Shown: in pieces, positions 1-7,874 of the stretch
How the letters are laid out: the number at the start of each line of letters is the position of its first letter
Numbering within the stretch: the first letter of the stretch is position 1
From: Phaeodactylibacter sp.
GTDB taxonomy: Bacteria; Bacteroidota; Bacteroidia; Chitinophagales; Saprospiraceae
Assembly: GCF_022763345.1 (NCBI RefSeq)
Contig: NZ_JALEGS010000098.1
Location: 1 to 32,383 of the forward strand
Length of the DNA stretch: 32,383 nucleotides
Direction: 5' to 3'
The notes under the pieces: model-generated
What the model saw: only the letters and a program-made list of their open reading frames with translations
What the model was told of the DNA's origin: nothing
Database searches by the model: none
Program-made: the position numbers and the translations under genes

Positions 1-290
1 CCGGTGGTGCAGGGGTCGCCATCATCGCAGGGCAGGGTAGTGGTGGTTCCTGTGCTGCAATCGATTGGCATGCCTCCGCCACAGGGTACGCAGATACTTC
101 CGTCGCAATCCAGGATGGTCTGTGTTTCTCCAGTAGTGCATTGGTCGCCATCATCGCAGGGCAGGGTAGTGGTAGTTCCGGTGCTGCAGTCAATAGGCGT
201 GCCCATACAAGGCACACAGATACTTCCGTCGCAATCCAAGATGGTCTGCATATCATTCTCCGTACAGGGATCGCCATCGTTACAAGGTTG
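1..290 (-). repeat. Tandem 126-129 bp coding repeats
   Basis: Three copies of a coding unit lie in the partial Cys-rich gene. The shared motif tcgccatc begins at 16, 145 and 271, giving periods of 129 and 126 bases, so every unit keeps the frame. The first two copies are nearly identical over most of their length. The array continues past the left edge, so the copy number is unknown. Confidence 0.85.
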
Positions 291-905
291 AACGGTAGTT
301 GTCCCTTCCAGACACCCTGTTCCGGTGCATGAGATCAAGTCCGTTTGTACGGTTACTATTATGGTATACGTCAAGGCGACGTACCCTTGATTGACAGCAT
401 CCTGCCCGTTCGTGCAGCCGGTGGTGAAAACCGGCACAATATCAACACTAAAATTGCCTCCAAAATCGAAAGTATTCGGATTGCAGTCATTGTCGTATGT
501 TTGACTGTAGGGAGCGCCGGCAGGAGGAAAGGGCAACTCTCCTATCACGTTGCTCGTAGGGCAGGAGCCCCCCATACCGTTGTAAGGCGCACAACCGTAG
601 TAAGTATTGTAGAAGGTATTGGAGTGACTGCAGCCAGGCGGTATATTTGGTGTATAGCTTTGAATGGTAATATCTACACTAATGGATACGATGCGTTCGC
701 AGGGACTAATACTACTCCCCAAATTAAAATCATGGTGATACCCCTGGCTGTAAGGGCCTCCAAAAGCTTTTCTATCCAACCCTACAGTCGCATTTACCTG
801 TGTCTCAGTAAAAGTCAGGGTCTGCTGAGCTACTGCTTGGAAAGAAAAAGTTAATACGAACAAGAAAGAAAGTAGGAAGCAGGGCTTAAATTTATTGTTA
901 TACAT
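1..905 (-). CDS. Secreted Cys-rich repeat protein (partial, runs off the left edge)
   Basis: An uninterrupted reading frame starts at the ATG at 903-905 and is still open at base 1, so about 301 residues are visible and the C-terminus is missing. The first 28 residues form a signal peptide (hydrophobic LLSFLFVLTFSF, then AVAQQ). Residues about 30-195 are an unrecognised domain rich in Gly, Tyr and paired Cys. From about residue 205 it becomes repetitive, with units of 42-43 residues containing CxDGDxC, QTILDCDGSICVPC and PIDCSTGTTTTLP. The paired cysteines suggest disulfide-stabilised modules exposed outside the cell. Similar secreted repeat proteins in Saprospiria usually end in a T9SS sorting domain, but that part lies outside the window. 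Function is unknown. Confidence is high that the frame is coding, because the signal peptide and repeats both lie in it. Confidence 0.85.
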   Translation of the reverse strand, partial: MYNNKFKPCFLLSFLFVLTFSFQAVAQQTLTFTETQVNATVGLDRKAFGGPYSQGYHHDFNLGSSISPCERIVSISVDITIQSYTPNIPPGCSHSNTFYNTYYGCAPYNGMGGSCPTSNVIGELPFPPAGAPYSQTYDNDCNPNTFDFGGNFSVDIVPVFTTGCTNGQDAVNQGYVALTYTIIVTVQTDLISCTGTGCLEGTTTVQPCNDGDPCTENDMQTILDCDGSICVPCMGTPIDCSTGTTTTLPCDDGDQCTTGETQTILDCDGSICVPCGGGMPIDCSTGTTTTLPCDDGDPCTT

Positions 906-1333
906 ACAACTTGGGTCAAAAAAGGTTAGTTACAGGCTGGACGAATCGTTATGCTTATGCTGTAAAATCCGGCTGGGAAGGTATTTGGGTTAGCGATTAT
1001 GCGAAGCTAAGGGTCTGTTAGACGCTTCGAGAAGTACAACAAGATGCAGCCATTTCTGAATAATAGATTAAATCTACGTAAAAATAACCGTGATGTAGAT
1101 CCTACCCTGCATTTTTATTGAAAAGACGATTTATTACTATTCAGCAGGTAGGTGCAAGCCATTGCGGTGTTTAGTAAATTGCCGCCGCGATATTCAAAAT
1201 AGCAGAACACACACCTAAGGGTATCCTAGAAACAGAACTACTGCGACTAAAAAAGGGGAGCGTAAGAACGTGGCGAGTGCGCGGGAGTCGAGCTTTTTAA
1301 GAGAAAGCAAGAATTTAATATGGATCCGGAGAC
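906..1333. other. Intergenic stretch, no gene recognised
   Basis: These 428 bases separate two minus-strand genes. No reading frame, RNA gene or good Bacteroidota promoter was seen. The only small structures noted are a 13-base palindrome at 1064-1076 (TAGATTAAATCTA) and a weak GCTTT/AAAGC hairpin near 1291. The promoter of the partial gene at 1-905 should lie in the left part but could not be assigned. Confidence 0.6.
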
Positions 1334-1966
1334 TTAGTAGTTTTTGTTCTCTTTCTTACGTCTCTTTTCTCCCTCCACTGCTTCGCGCTGTTGTTGGCTG
1401 ACGAACAGGAAATCAGCGTCCCGGTTTGGATGGTAAATCAAGATAATGGCTTTGGCTGCGCGGTAGAGCATCAAAACAACGGATATCATCAGGCCGCCGA
1501 GCAAAGCGCCATAACTCAGCAGCACGTAATAAGTAACCTGGTAAAAGCCATCAAGCTGAAGGTCATTGTTTTTCAGGGGCAGGTTAAGGAACATAAGCAG
1601 AAAAATTGCTCCGGCAAAAGCAATGGTAGATAACCGTGCAATCCATTTGACGCGATCGAAGTGCTCTGCTTTGATGTTCCGCTCTGTACTGCTGCTAAAG
1701 GACAATAAAGTAAGTAACAACGCCAGTATGGTTGAAGTCGCCGTCAGTGTGCTAGAGCAAATAAACCGAAGGGAAGGTTTCATTTCCTCAATACTAACCT
1801 TAGCTTCTGCCGGCCCCAGCTTTCCTGTGAAATAAGTGCCCAGAAAGATGATCACAGCAGCAAGCGTACCACTGTAGAGCGTACGCATATACTTCAGCTT
1901 CCGGAGCTGATTATAGATTTTCATTTGGTTGGCGGTTTTTTTTTGAACTCGCCAGGCTGTGCTCAT
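1334..1966 (-). CDS. Four-helix membrane protein of unknown function
   Basis: This 210-residue protein is not a family I can name. It has a basic N-terminus and four likely transmembrane segments: about 30-48 (TLYSGTLAAVIIFLGTYF), 70-92 (after MKPSLRFICSSTL), 110-128 (LSTIAFAGAIFLLMFLNL) and 145-175 (YVLLSYGALLGGLMISVVLML). The C-terminal tail is strongly charged (REAVEGEKRRKKEN) and probably cytoplasmic. The ATG at 1964-1966 was chosen as the longest start. In-frame ATGs 14 and 26 codons later (before KIYNQ and RTLYS) are alternatives, and no ribosome binding site decides between them. A terminator at 2051-2090 separates it from the Hsp20 gene upstream, so it is probably transcribed on its own. 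The low-complexity tail and short length fit a lineage-specific membrane protein. Confidence 0.7.
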   Translation of the reverse strand: MSTAWRVQKKTANQMKIYNQLRKLKYMRTLYSGTLAAVIIFLGTYFTGKLGPAEAKVSIEEMKPSLRFICSSTLTATSTILALLLTLLSFSSSTERNIKAEHFDRVKWIARLSTIAFAGAIFLLMFLNLPLKNNDLQLDGFYQVTYYVLLSYGALLGGLMISVVLMLYRAAKAIILIYHPNRDADFLFVSQQQREAVEGEKRRKKENKNY

Positions 1967-2050
1967 GTTCGTTTGGATAATCTGAGCCCGATAAAACGAC
2001 GCTACAGCGAAAAAGAGGTTTGGTTGTAAATATTTTGATTACAAAATATA

Positions 2051-2090
2051 CGCAAAAAGCCTGCCTCACCTAAGAGGCAGACTTTTTGCG
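2051..2090. terminator. Strong, probably bidirectional terminator
   Basis: The arms CGCAAAAAGcCTGCCTC and GAGGCAGaCTTTTTGCG pair over 16 of 17 positions around a 6-base loop (acctaa). Either strand reads as a GC-rich stem followed by a T run. It lies just downstream of the Hsp20 gene (minus strand) and before the next minus-strand gene, so its main job is to end the hsp20 transcript. Confidence 0.85.
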
Positions 2091-2116
2091 CTAAAGAGAA
2101 GTCAGTCTGAAACACG

Positions 2117-2569
2117 CTACTTAATATCGATAGACTTAATTGTTCCGGCATCATCGGCATTGGTCTTTACCGGCACAACAATCTCCAGCATGCCATTTTG
2201 ATAGCGTGCATCAATTTTATCTTCTATAGCTGTTTCTGGCAGGGTAAAACTGCGGCTGAGCCGGGAATAATTATGTTCACGGCGGGTGTAGGTGTCATTG
2301 TGGCTCGTGTGGTGATGAGCTGCCTCTACATACAGATTCCCTTTATTCACGGTGATATCGAAGTCAGACTTTTCAAAGCCCGGTGCTGCCATTTCGATCA
2401 GGTATTCTTTTTCATCGTTATTTCGGATATTGACGGAAGGCACGGTAAAGCCTTCGTCATCGATCGGGCGCCCCATGCGCCGCCTGGCCTGACGGTTTAG
2501 GAATTGGTCAGAGTAGCGAGTATCATCATCGTTCGGTAAAAGTCCTCTGAAGTTTCCAAAGGTTCTCAT
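2117..2569 (-). CDS. Small heat-shock protein, Hsp20/alpha-crystallin family
   Basis: This 150-residue protein is a cytoplasmic ATP-independent holdase that binds unfolding proteins and keeps them refoldable. The alpha-crystallin domain spans about residues 43-135. It contains the family's APGF (62-65) followed by xKxDFDI, a hydrophobic FTLPE (108-112) and the signature AxYxNGMLEIxVP (121-133). The variable N-terminal arm is polar and Arg/Asp-rich, and the C-terminal tail ends in IKSIDIK, close to the usual IxI anchoring motif. Length is normal for bacterial Hsp20 proteins. A terminator at 2680-2708 isolates it from the tRNA genes upstream, and one at 2051-2090 ends its transcript. No heat-shock operator (CIRCE) was seen upstream. 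Confidence 0.95.
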   Translation of the reverse strand: MRTFGNFRGLLPNDDDTRYSDQFLNRQARRRMGRPIDDEGFTVPSVNIRNNDEKEYLIEMAAPGFEKSDFDITVNKGNLYVEAAHHHTSHNDTYTRREHNYSRLSRSFTLPETAIEDKIDARYQNGMLEIVVPVKTNADDAGTIKSIDIK

Positions 2570-2679
2570 AAGTATCGGTTTTCTTTTGAAAATCTCTACT
2601 TATAAAACTGGAAACCAAGGGGTTGTGTTCGAAGGGTATACTGGGGATTGAAAACGGACTGCGCTGCGCCAAAACACAA

Positions 2680-2708
2680 AAAGACCACCTCAAACGAGAT
2701 GGTCTTTT
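2680..2708 (-). terminator. Terminator of the tRNA operon
   Basis: On the minus strand AAGACCATCTC pairs with GAGGTGGTCTT (one T-G wobble) around the loop gttt, and the T run follows. It begins four bases after the 3' end of tRNA-Pro and separates the tRNA transcript from hsp20. Confidence 0.85.
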
Positions 2709-2712
2709 AAAG

Positions 2713-2787
2713 TCGGGGCGGCAGGATTCGAACCTGCGGCCCCCTGCTCCCAAAGCAGGTGCGCTAACCGGACTGCGCTACGCCCCG
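2713..2787 (-). tRNA. tRNA-Pro (anticodon TGG)
   Basis: The 75 bases fold as a full cloverleaf. The acceptor stem pairs CGGGGCG with CGCCCCG, the anticodon stem CCTGC/GCAGG carries loop TTTGGGA with anticodon TGG (reads CCA and other Pro codons), and the T arm GCAGG-TTCGAAT-CCTGC is perfect. The discriminator base is A, as usual for Pro, and the CCA end is not encoded. The 5' C opposite the acceptor G is typical of tRNA-Pro. It lies 16 bases downstream of tRNA-Ser, so the two are probably co-transcribed. Confidence 0.97.
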
Positions 2788-2803
2788 ATCTATATTAATC
2801 CAG

Positions 2804-2890
2804 CGGTGACGGGGGGATTCGAACCCCCGATACCCGTGAAGGTATGCCAGTTTAGCAAACTGGTGGTTTCAGCCACTCACCCACGTCACC
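2804..2890 (-). tRNA. tRNA-Ser (anticodon GCT)
   Basis: The 87 bases form a class II tRNA. The acceptor stem pairs GGTGACG with CGTCACC, and the anticodon stem CCAGT/ACTGG carries loop TTGCTAA with anticodon GCT (reads AGC/AGU). A long variable arm (ATACC/GGTAT around ttcac) is diagnostic of Ser. The T arm is GGGGG-TTCGAAT-CCCCC. The discriminator base is G, the serine identity base, and CCA is not encoded. It is the first tRNA of the Ser-Pro pair. Confidence 0.97.
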
Positions 2891-3064
2891 GGGTAATCCT
2901 GAATTGACCCAGCTGCCAGAGCTGGTAAGTTGTGAGTGGGGTGGTGGCATCTGCCGTTTTCTGAGCCCCAAATCACTTGACTTTTTTTGAGAAATCCAAG
3001 CGCTTTTGCCTGAATTTTTTTGCTCTTTCGAACAACGTTTCCGTGTGTTTTTCTTGAGCGATTG
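2891..3064. other. Leader between tRNA promoter and tRNA-Ser
   Basis: This stretch lies between a strong minus-strand promoter and the 5' end of tRNA-Ser, so about 165 bases would be transcribed ahead of the tRNA. It is T-rich on the plus strand and contains no convincing gene. A short minus-strand reading frame starting with TTG runs into the tRNA and was rejected. Together with the promoter and the 106 bases up to dnaA it makes up the 311-base gap between tRNA-Ser and dnaA. Confidence 0.4.
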
Positions 3065-3095
3065 CAAAGGTAAGAACGCCAGTCAAAAAATCAAA
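3065..3095 (-). promoter_or_regulatory. Bacteroidota-type promoter for the tRNA operon
   Basis: On the minus strand TTTG (3092-3095) is followed by exactly 19 bases and TACCTTTG (3065-3072). This matches the -33 TTG and -7 TAnnTTTG elements of the Bacteroidota primary sigma factor. Transcription would start near 3058 and read tRNA-Ser and then tRNA-Pro. Confidence 0.75.
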
Positions 3096-3201
3096 TCTTG
3101 TAACGTATTTTTTCCAACTTTTTTGACTGGTATTCTCTATTTTGCTGATTTACAGTAGAAATAACGCTAAAACTTTTTTCAACGTTCCCAATCACTGCTT
3201 T

Positions 3202-4656
3202 TTATTGGTCGTGCAGGCTTAGTTTGATCTTCTTTTCAAGTTCCGACACCGTGTCCTTGAAGATCATGTCGGTCTCCATGAGGTCAGATACGGTCTTGCA
3301 GGAGTAGATGACAGTGCTGTGGTCCCGGCCCCCAAAGTTCTCCCCAATGGCCTTGAGCGACTTGTCCGTCAGGTTCTTGGCCAGGTACATCGACAACTGC
3401 CGGGCGATGACAACCTGCCGCTTGCGGGTCTTGCCCTGCAGCTTCTCTACCGGAAGGCTAAAGTGCTCCGCCACGAGGTTTTGGATATAGTCGACGGTAA
3501 TCTCCTTATTGATCTGCCGGACAAAGTTGCGGATCACCCGTTTGGCCAGCTCAATGTCGACTTCCTGACGATTGAGGGAAGACTGGGCGATGAGAGAAAC
3601 TAATACGCCTTCCAGCTCGCGGATGTTGTTTTGGATGTTGTAGCAGATGAATTCTGTTACATCAGCCGGGAGCTCAACGCCTTCCTGATTCATCTTGGCC
3701 TCCAGGATGGCAATGCGCGTCTCCAGGTCGGGTGCCTGCAAATCTGCTGACAAGCCCCACTTGAAGCGGGAGATTAATCTTTCCTCCATGCCGTCCAGGT
3801 CCTTAGGTGCCCGGTCGGAAGTCAGGATGATCTGCTTGCCATTCTGGTGCAGCTGGTTGAAGATGTGAAAAAAGATTTCCTGGGTCTTCTGCTTATTGGC
3901 CAGAAACTGAATATCGTCCACGATCAGTACATCAATCAACTGATAGAAATTGACGAAGTCATTTACCGCATTATTCTTGATAGACTGAATAATCTGATTG
4001 GTAAACTTTTCACTGGACACATATAAGACCGTCTTTGCCGGAAAGCTTTGGCGGACCTCATTGCCTATGGCATGGGCGAGGTGCGTCTTTCCCAGCCCCA
4101 CATCCCCGAAAATCACCAGCGGGTTGAACGAGGTCGCCCCCGGTTTTTTCGCTATAGCCACACCGGCTGAGCGGGCAAGGCGGTTGCAGTCCCCTTCAAT
4201 ATAGTTATCGAAAAGGTAGTTGGGGTTAAGCTGGGGGTCCACCTTAATTTTGCGGATCCCCGGGATCACGAAGGGGTTTTTTATGGTTTGGCTGTCCAGC
4301 ATGCCAGGGGCGAATGCGCCAGACTTGCCTCCGTTTTTCTTTCCTGGAGTTCCGTTTGTTGTACTGTAATTTGGTTTCCCGTTTGGAGCAGCTGCCACTG
4401 CACTCTTCGTAAGAATTTGATATTCCAGCCGGCCATTTTGCCCAAGTTCACGGCGGATGGTCGTCTTCAGCAGCTTCACGTAGTGCTCTTCGAGCCACTC
4501 GTAAAAAAACTTGTTCGGTACCTGAATCGTCAACGCATTATCTTCAAGCCGTACCGGCTTGATTGGGTCGAACCAGGTCCTAAAGCTCTGCTGATTCACA
4601 TTCTTGCGAATCGTTTGCAGACAGTTACCCCAGACTGTAGCATGATCCTTTGTCAT
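3202..4656 (-). CDS. dnaA: Chromosomal replication initiator protein DnaA
   Basis: This 484-residue protein binds 9-bp DnaA boxes, oligomerises with ATP and melts the origin. All four domains are present. Domain I is residues about 1-85 (WxxCLxxI, SFxTWF), and a low-complexity Gly/Asn/Lys linker spans about 86-125. The AAA+ domain has Walker A GDVGLGKT at 184-191 and Walker B VLIVDD at 243-248, plus the arginine-finger segment ERLISRFKWGL (292-302). Domain IV carries the signature GGRDHSTVIYSC at 442-453. Walker A has Asp where most family members have Gly (GGVGLGKT), a conservative oddity outside the catalytic Lys and Thr. The ATG at 4654-4656 gives a normal N-terminus. The gene stands alone: dnaN is not adjacent, as is common in Bacteroidota. 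The upstream region holds a consensus DnaA box, so autoregulation is plausible. Confidence 0.98.
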   Translation of the reverse strand: MTKDHATVWGNCLQTIRKNVNQQSFRTWFDPIKPVRLEDNALTIQVPNKFFYEWLEEHYVKLLKTTIRRELGQNGRLEYQILTKSAVAAAPNGKPNYSTTNGTPGKKNGGKSGAFAPGMLDSQTIKNPFVIPGIRKIKVDPQLNPNYLFDNYIEGDCNRLARSAGVAIAKKPGATSFNPLVIFGDVGLGKTHLAHAIGNEVRQSFPAKTVLYVSSEKFTNQIIQSIKNNAVNDFVNFYQLIDVLIVDDIQFLANKQKTQEIFFHIFNQLHQNGKQIILTSDRAPKDLDGMEERLISRFKWGLSADLQAPDLETRIAILEAKMNQEGVELPADVTEFICYNIQNNIRELEGVLVSLIAQSSLNRQEVDIELAKRVIRNFVRQINKEITVDYIQNLVAEHFSLPVEKLQGKTRKRQVVIARQLSMYLAKNLTDKSLKAIGENFGGRDHSTVIYSCKTVSDLMETDMIFKDTVSELEKKIKLSLHDQ

Positions 4657-4815
4657 TCTGCAGGTTTAAAAGCATTAATAAAAGTGGGCTGTTAAGCCTA
4701 GAGTATCAGCAAGTTAGGTTTTGAAAATGCAGGGTGGCGGCTCTTACAATAAGTAAAAAGCCAAGTCGCATTTAACCGATGTTTTTGATCTGTGCCCTTA
4801 ACTATCGGAGGACTA

Positions 4816-4823
4816 CAAAGTTG
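4816..4823 (-). promoter_or_regulatory. Possible -7 element of the dnaA promoter
   Basis: The minus strand reads CAACTTTG, one base from TAnnTTTG, about 160 bases upstream of the dnaA start. A T-rich segment lies upstream but no clear TTG is at the expected distance, so this is a weak call. Confidence 0.3.
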
Positions 4824-4975
4824 GCAAAAAAAAGCCGGTTTTAAAACTGATGTTGAAAAGTTTTGATAGGGCAGATCATATATAAATCGCCTAGCGGCTT
4901 AACTGGCAAGGGCTTGCGCGGAACAAAAAAAATATCCGCCTCTCCCAAAAGCCTTTCCACATAAGGGTTGAAAAA

Positions 4976-4984
4976 TGTGGATAA
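4976..4984 (-). promoter_or_regulatory. Consensus DnaA box
   Basis: The minus strand reads TTATCCACA, identical to the high-affinity DnaA box. It lies in the dnaA/efflux intergenic region, about 320 bases upstream of dnaA. Confidence 0.65.
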
Positions 4985-5133
4985 CAAGGTGTTTGTTGTT
5001 GAAAGCTACACAAGTGTCTGTTTATCAATTGATTAAACTATTTGGTTACGCTGCGTAAATGTTAAGTTAATGTAAAACAGGATGCTTTGCAGCGTTTTTT
5101 TCTTAATTTTAATGCAATCAAAGAAATCACCTT

Positions 5134-6528
5134 ATGCAGCGCTCAGGCATCATTATTCTGGTGGCCTTTCTTGGCCTTTGCGGGCTGGCGGGCTGGTACT
5201 TCCTGTCGGGTTCTACTTCTGCAGAGCAGGACAAGGAACTCCGGTACCAACTCAAACGGCAACCTTTTTCTATACAGGTTACAGCTACCGGCGAACTAGC
5301 CGCTAAGCGTTCTGTCAAAATCAGAGCCCCGCAGGGCATGCGTGCTGCCGGTATCTATGAGACGACGCTTTCAGACCTTATTCCCGAAGGTAGTGTAGTG
5401 GAAGCAGGCGATTATGTGGCTTCCCTCGACCGTACTGAGCTGGCAGGCAAGATGAGCGATGTACAGACGGAACTCGAAAAGATACAAACGCAGCTTGAAC
5501 AAGCCCGCATCGATACGGCGATAGATTTACGTGGGCTCCGGGATGAACTCGCTAACCTGGAGTTTACCAAACAGGAGAAACTGCTCGCCGTGGAACAGAG
5601 CAAATTTGAACCCCGCTCCGTGATTCAACAGGCTGAGCTGGACCTCGAAAAGACGGAACGAGATTACAAGCAGTTGCTCAAAAAATACGAGCTTAAACAG
5701 CAGCAGGCCATTGCCAAAATTCAGGAAATCGATGCTCTGCTCCGCCAAAACCAACGACAGCTCAAGGTTTACGCTGACTTGTCGGAGGAATTCCGTATCA
5801 GTGCTCCCGAACCTGGCATGATGATCTACGCTCGTTCCTGGCGGGGCAAAAAAGAGCCGGGCTCGCGGATCAGCGCCTGGGACCCCATTGTGGCAGAACT
5901 GCCTGACCTTAGCGACATGATTTCCCAAACTTATGTCAATGAGGTGGACATCAGCAAGGTGCAGGAGGGGCAGGATGTCGCCATTCAGGTGGATGCCTTC
6001 CCGGAACGGAAGTACACAGGCAAGGTTATCAAAGTAGCAAATATAGGCGAACAGCTCAGCGGGTACGACGCCAAAGTATTCGAGGTCATCGTACAGGTCA
6101 ACGAATCGGATTCTATTCTCCGACCGGCTATGACCACAAGCAATGAGATACTCACCGGCACTTACGATGATATGCTCTCTATTCCTCTTGAAGGCCTGCA
6201 GTCCGACAGCCTCTCCTTTGTATATAAGGATAGCGGTTCCGAAGTCGTCCGGCAGGAGGTCATCACCGGCTTGTCTAACGCAGATGAAATCATCGTGGAA
6301 TACGGCCTGTCCGAGGGCGACCAAATCTATCTGGTGCCGCCCCCCGGTGCAGAAGATGCTAACTTTGTGCCGCTTGACCCGGCCATCAAAGAAGACATCC
6401 GCAAAAAGCAAAAGGAAGCAGAGGCTAAACGGCAGGCAGAAGCCCTGCGCCGGAAGGAATCTGTAAAAGACATTGAGCCGCCCAGCAACAGCAGAAATAG
6501 CGGAGGCAACGTCATCATCTTTGACTAA
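5134..6528 (+). CDS. Efflux periplasmic adaptor subunit (MacA/HlyD-like)
   Basis: This 464-residue protein should bridge an inner-membrane transporter to a TolC channel. A short cytoplasmic start is followed by one transmembrane segment (about 5-24). A lipoyl half-motif follows at 45-100 (VTATGELAAKRSVKIRAP). A long alpha-helical coiled-coil hairpin spans about 104-215, rich in Glu/Gln/Lys. The second lipoyl half begins at RISAPEPGM (221-229), and a beta-barrel domain spans about 263-345. The C-terminus is an unusual charged Lys/Glu/Ala-rich stretch (about 385-425) ending in a Ser/Asn tail, not needed in the family. It is the first gene of a tight operon, with the permease 27 bases and TolC further downstream. 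Substrate cannot be read from sequence; MacA-like systems export macrolides, peptides or lipoprotein-like substrates. The ATG at 5134 gives a normal membrane anchor. Confidence 0.9.
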   Translation: MQRSGIIILVAFLGLCGLAGWYFLSGSTSAEQDKELRYQLKRQPFSIQVTATGELAAKRSVKIRAPQGMRAAGIYETTLSDLIPEGSVVEAGDYVASLDRTELAGKMSDVQTELEKIQTQLEQARIDTAIDLRGLRDELANLEFTKQEKLLAVEQSKFEPRSVIQQAELDLEKTERDYKQLLKKYELKQQQAIAKIQEIDALLRQNQRQLKVYADLSEEFRISAPEPGMMIYARSWRGKKEPGSRISAWDPIVAELPDLSDMISQTYVNEVDISKVQEGQDVAIQVDAFPERKYTGKVIKVANIGEQLSGYDAKVFEVIVQVNESDSILRPAMTTSNEILTGTYDDMLSIPLEGLQSDSLSFVYKDSGSEVVRQEVITGLSNADEIIVEYGLSEGDQIYLVPPPGAEDANFVPLDPAIKEDIRKKQKEAEAKRQAEALRRKESVKDIEPPSNSRNSGGNVIIFD

Positions 6529-6555
6529 ACCACCCAGCGGGCAAAACCTGATTCT

Positions 6556-7863
6556 ATGCAGCGTGTACTATTCAACTTCCTGCTGGCGGTGGAGGGCGTC
6601 AATGCCAATAAGCTCCGGTCTTTCCTTACAGCCTTGGGCATCATTTTTGGTGTGGGCGCAGTGATCGCCATGCTCGCCATTGGCACCGGGGCCAAACAGG
6701 CGATACTCGACCAAATGAAACTCATTGGCACCAATAATATAGTTATTACGTCCGTAGTACCGGAAAGCGGCGATGAAATCAGCACGGAAAATGAAGAGGA
6801 AGAAGAGAAAAAGCCCTATTCGCCCGGGCTTAGCCTCGCAGACCTGGCATCCATTCAAAAAACCGTCCCCACTGTAGACCGCCTGAGCCCGGAAATTATC
6901 CTCCCCGTGAGTGTAGTCCGGGCTGGGCGGCAGGAAAAAGGGCGCTGTATCGGGGTGGAGAATGACTTTTTCGAACTCAACGGTCTGGAAATCGGCCAGG
7001 GCATCGCCTTTCAGCCCGTGCATATGGAAAAAGGGGAGGCGGTTTGCATTATTGGCACAGAAGTGAAAAAACGCTTCTTCAGTGAGGAAGACCCGGTCGG
7101 CAAGCTCATCAAATGCGGCAAAACGTGGCTGAGGGTAATTGGCGTGCTGAAAAAACGCAACGCTTCCGAGGAAAGCCTGGCTCGCCTGGGTATCCGGGAC
7201 TACAATTCGGATGTCTACATCCCGGTAAGCACCGCATTGCTCCGGTTCCGTAACCGGGCGCTCATCACGCCGGATGACCTGGGGAATAACGACGAAAACA
7301 AAGCTAAAAACTATCATCAGCTCGACCGCCTCGTGGTGCGGGTGGACGACAGCAAGAAGCTACGTGCCAGCGCAGACGTGATCGCCCGGATTTTGCAGCG
7401 CCGTCATTTGCAGGTACCGGATGTGGAAATTGAAGTGCCGGAACTGCTCCTCGAGCAGGAACAGCAAACGCAGGAAACCTTTAACCTCGTACTGGCGGTC
7501 ATTGCCGGCATCTCCCTCCTTGTGGGCGGTATCGGCATTATGAACATTATGCTGGCTTCTGTCCTGGAGCGCATCAAGGAAATAGGTGTGCGCCGCTCCC
7601 TAGGCGCCACGCAGCTCGATATTATTTTACAGTTTTTATTTGAAGCCGTATTCATCAGTCTGATTGGTGGGCTGATTGGCGTGCTGCTGGGCGTAGGCGC
7701 AGCAAAAACCATCGCCTCTTACGCGGAAATCCCGACCATCGTCTCTGCCTGGAGCATACTGCTGTCCTTTGGGGTTGCAGCGAGCATTGGGCTGGTGTTT
7801 GGGCTCTTCCCGGCACAGAAAGCCGCCAAACAAGACCCGATTAAAGCTTTGCGCTCTGACTAA
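6556..7863 (+). CDS. MacB-type ABC transporter permease (FtsX family, no ATPase domain)
   Basis: This 435-residue inner-membrane protein is the mechanotransmitting permease of a tripartite efflux system. Transmembrane helix 1 is about 22-44 (TALGIIFGVGAVIAML). A large periplasmic MacB-type domain spans about 50-300 and includes an acidic insertion EEEEEKK near 80-86. Helices 2-4 lie at about 308-334, 358-383 and 397-420. The cytoplasmic coupling segment ERIKEIGVRRSLGAT (338-352), which contacts the ATPase, is well conserved. In E. coli MacB the ATPase is fused to the N-terminus; here it is absent, and no separate ATPase gene lies in the operon. An unlinked LolD-like ATPase presumably serves it. 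It lies between the adaptor gene (27-base gap) and the TolC gene (11-base gap). Confidence 0.92.
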   Translation: MQRVLFNFLLAVEGVNANKLRSFLTALGIIFGVGAVIAMLAIGTGAKQAILDQMKLIGTNNIVITSVVPESGDEISTENEEEEEKKPYSPGLSLADLASIQKTVPTVDRLSPEIILPVSVVRAGRQEKGRCIGVENDFFELNGLEIGQGIAFQPVHMEKGEAVCIIGTEVKKRFFSEEDPVGKLIKCGKTWLRVIGVLKKRNASEESLARLGIRDYNSDVYIPVSTALLRFRNRALITPDDLGNNDENKAKNYHQLDRLVVRVDDSKKLRASADVIARILQRRHLQVPDVEIEVPELLLEQEQQTQETFNLVLAVIAGISLLVGGIGIMNIMLASVLERIKEIGVRRSLGATQLDIILQFLFEAVFISLIGGLIGVLLGVGAAKTIASYAEIPTIVSAWSILLSFGVAASIGLVFGLFPAQKAAKQDPIKALRSD

Positions 7864-7874
7864 AACAAATCCCG

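Larger units (their letters stand above)
4657..5133. other. dnaA upstream region, possible replication origin
   Basis: These 477 bases separate divergent dnaA and the efflux operon. They contain a perfect DnaA box at 4976-4984 and a weaker inverted box-like site at 4953-4961 (CTTTCCACA, two mismatches). There is an AT-rich patch around 4851-4890 and a palindrome ATCAATTGAT at 5024-5033. One strong box is too few to call an origin from sequence alone, and such boxes also serve dnaA autoregulation. No protein gene or RNA gene was seen here. Confidence 0.35.

Noticed and set aside
1..290. Possible CRISPR array
   Set aside because: The period is 126-129 bases, repeats are in-frame coding and there are no short unique spacers.
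345..854. 169-codon plus-strand frame at the left edge
   Set aside because: Opposite the partial Cys-rich gene, which has a signal peptide and repeats in its own frame.
2526..2753. Minus-strand frame over tRNA-Pro and the hsp20 start
   Set aside because: Overlaps the tRNA, the terminator and hsp20 in another frame; sequence looks like a translated tRNA.
2852..3067. 71-codon minus-strand frame
   Set aside because: It starts with TTG inside the promoter's -7 box and runs through tRNA-Ser; no recognisable protein features.
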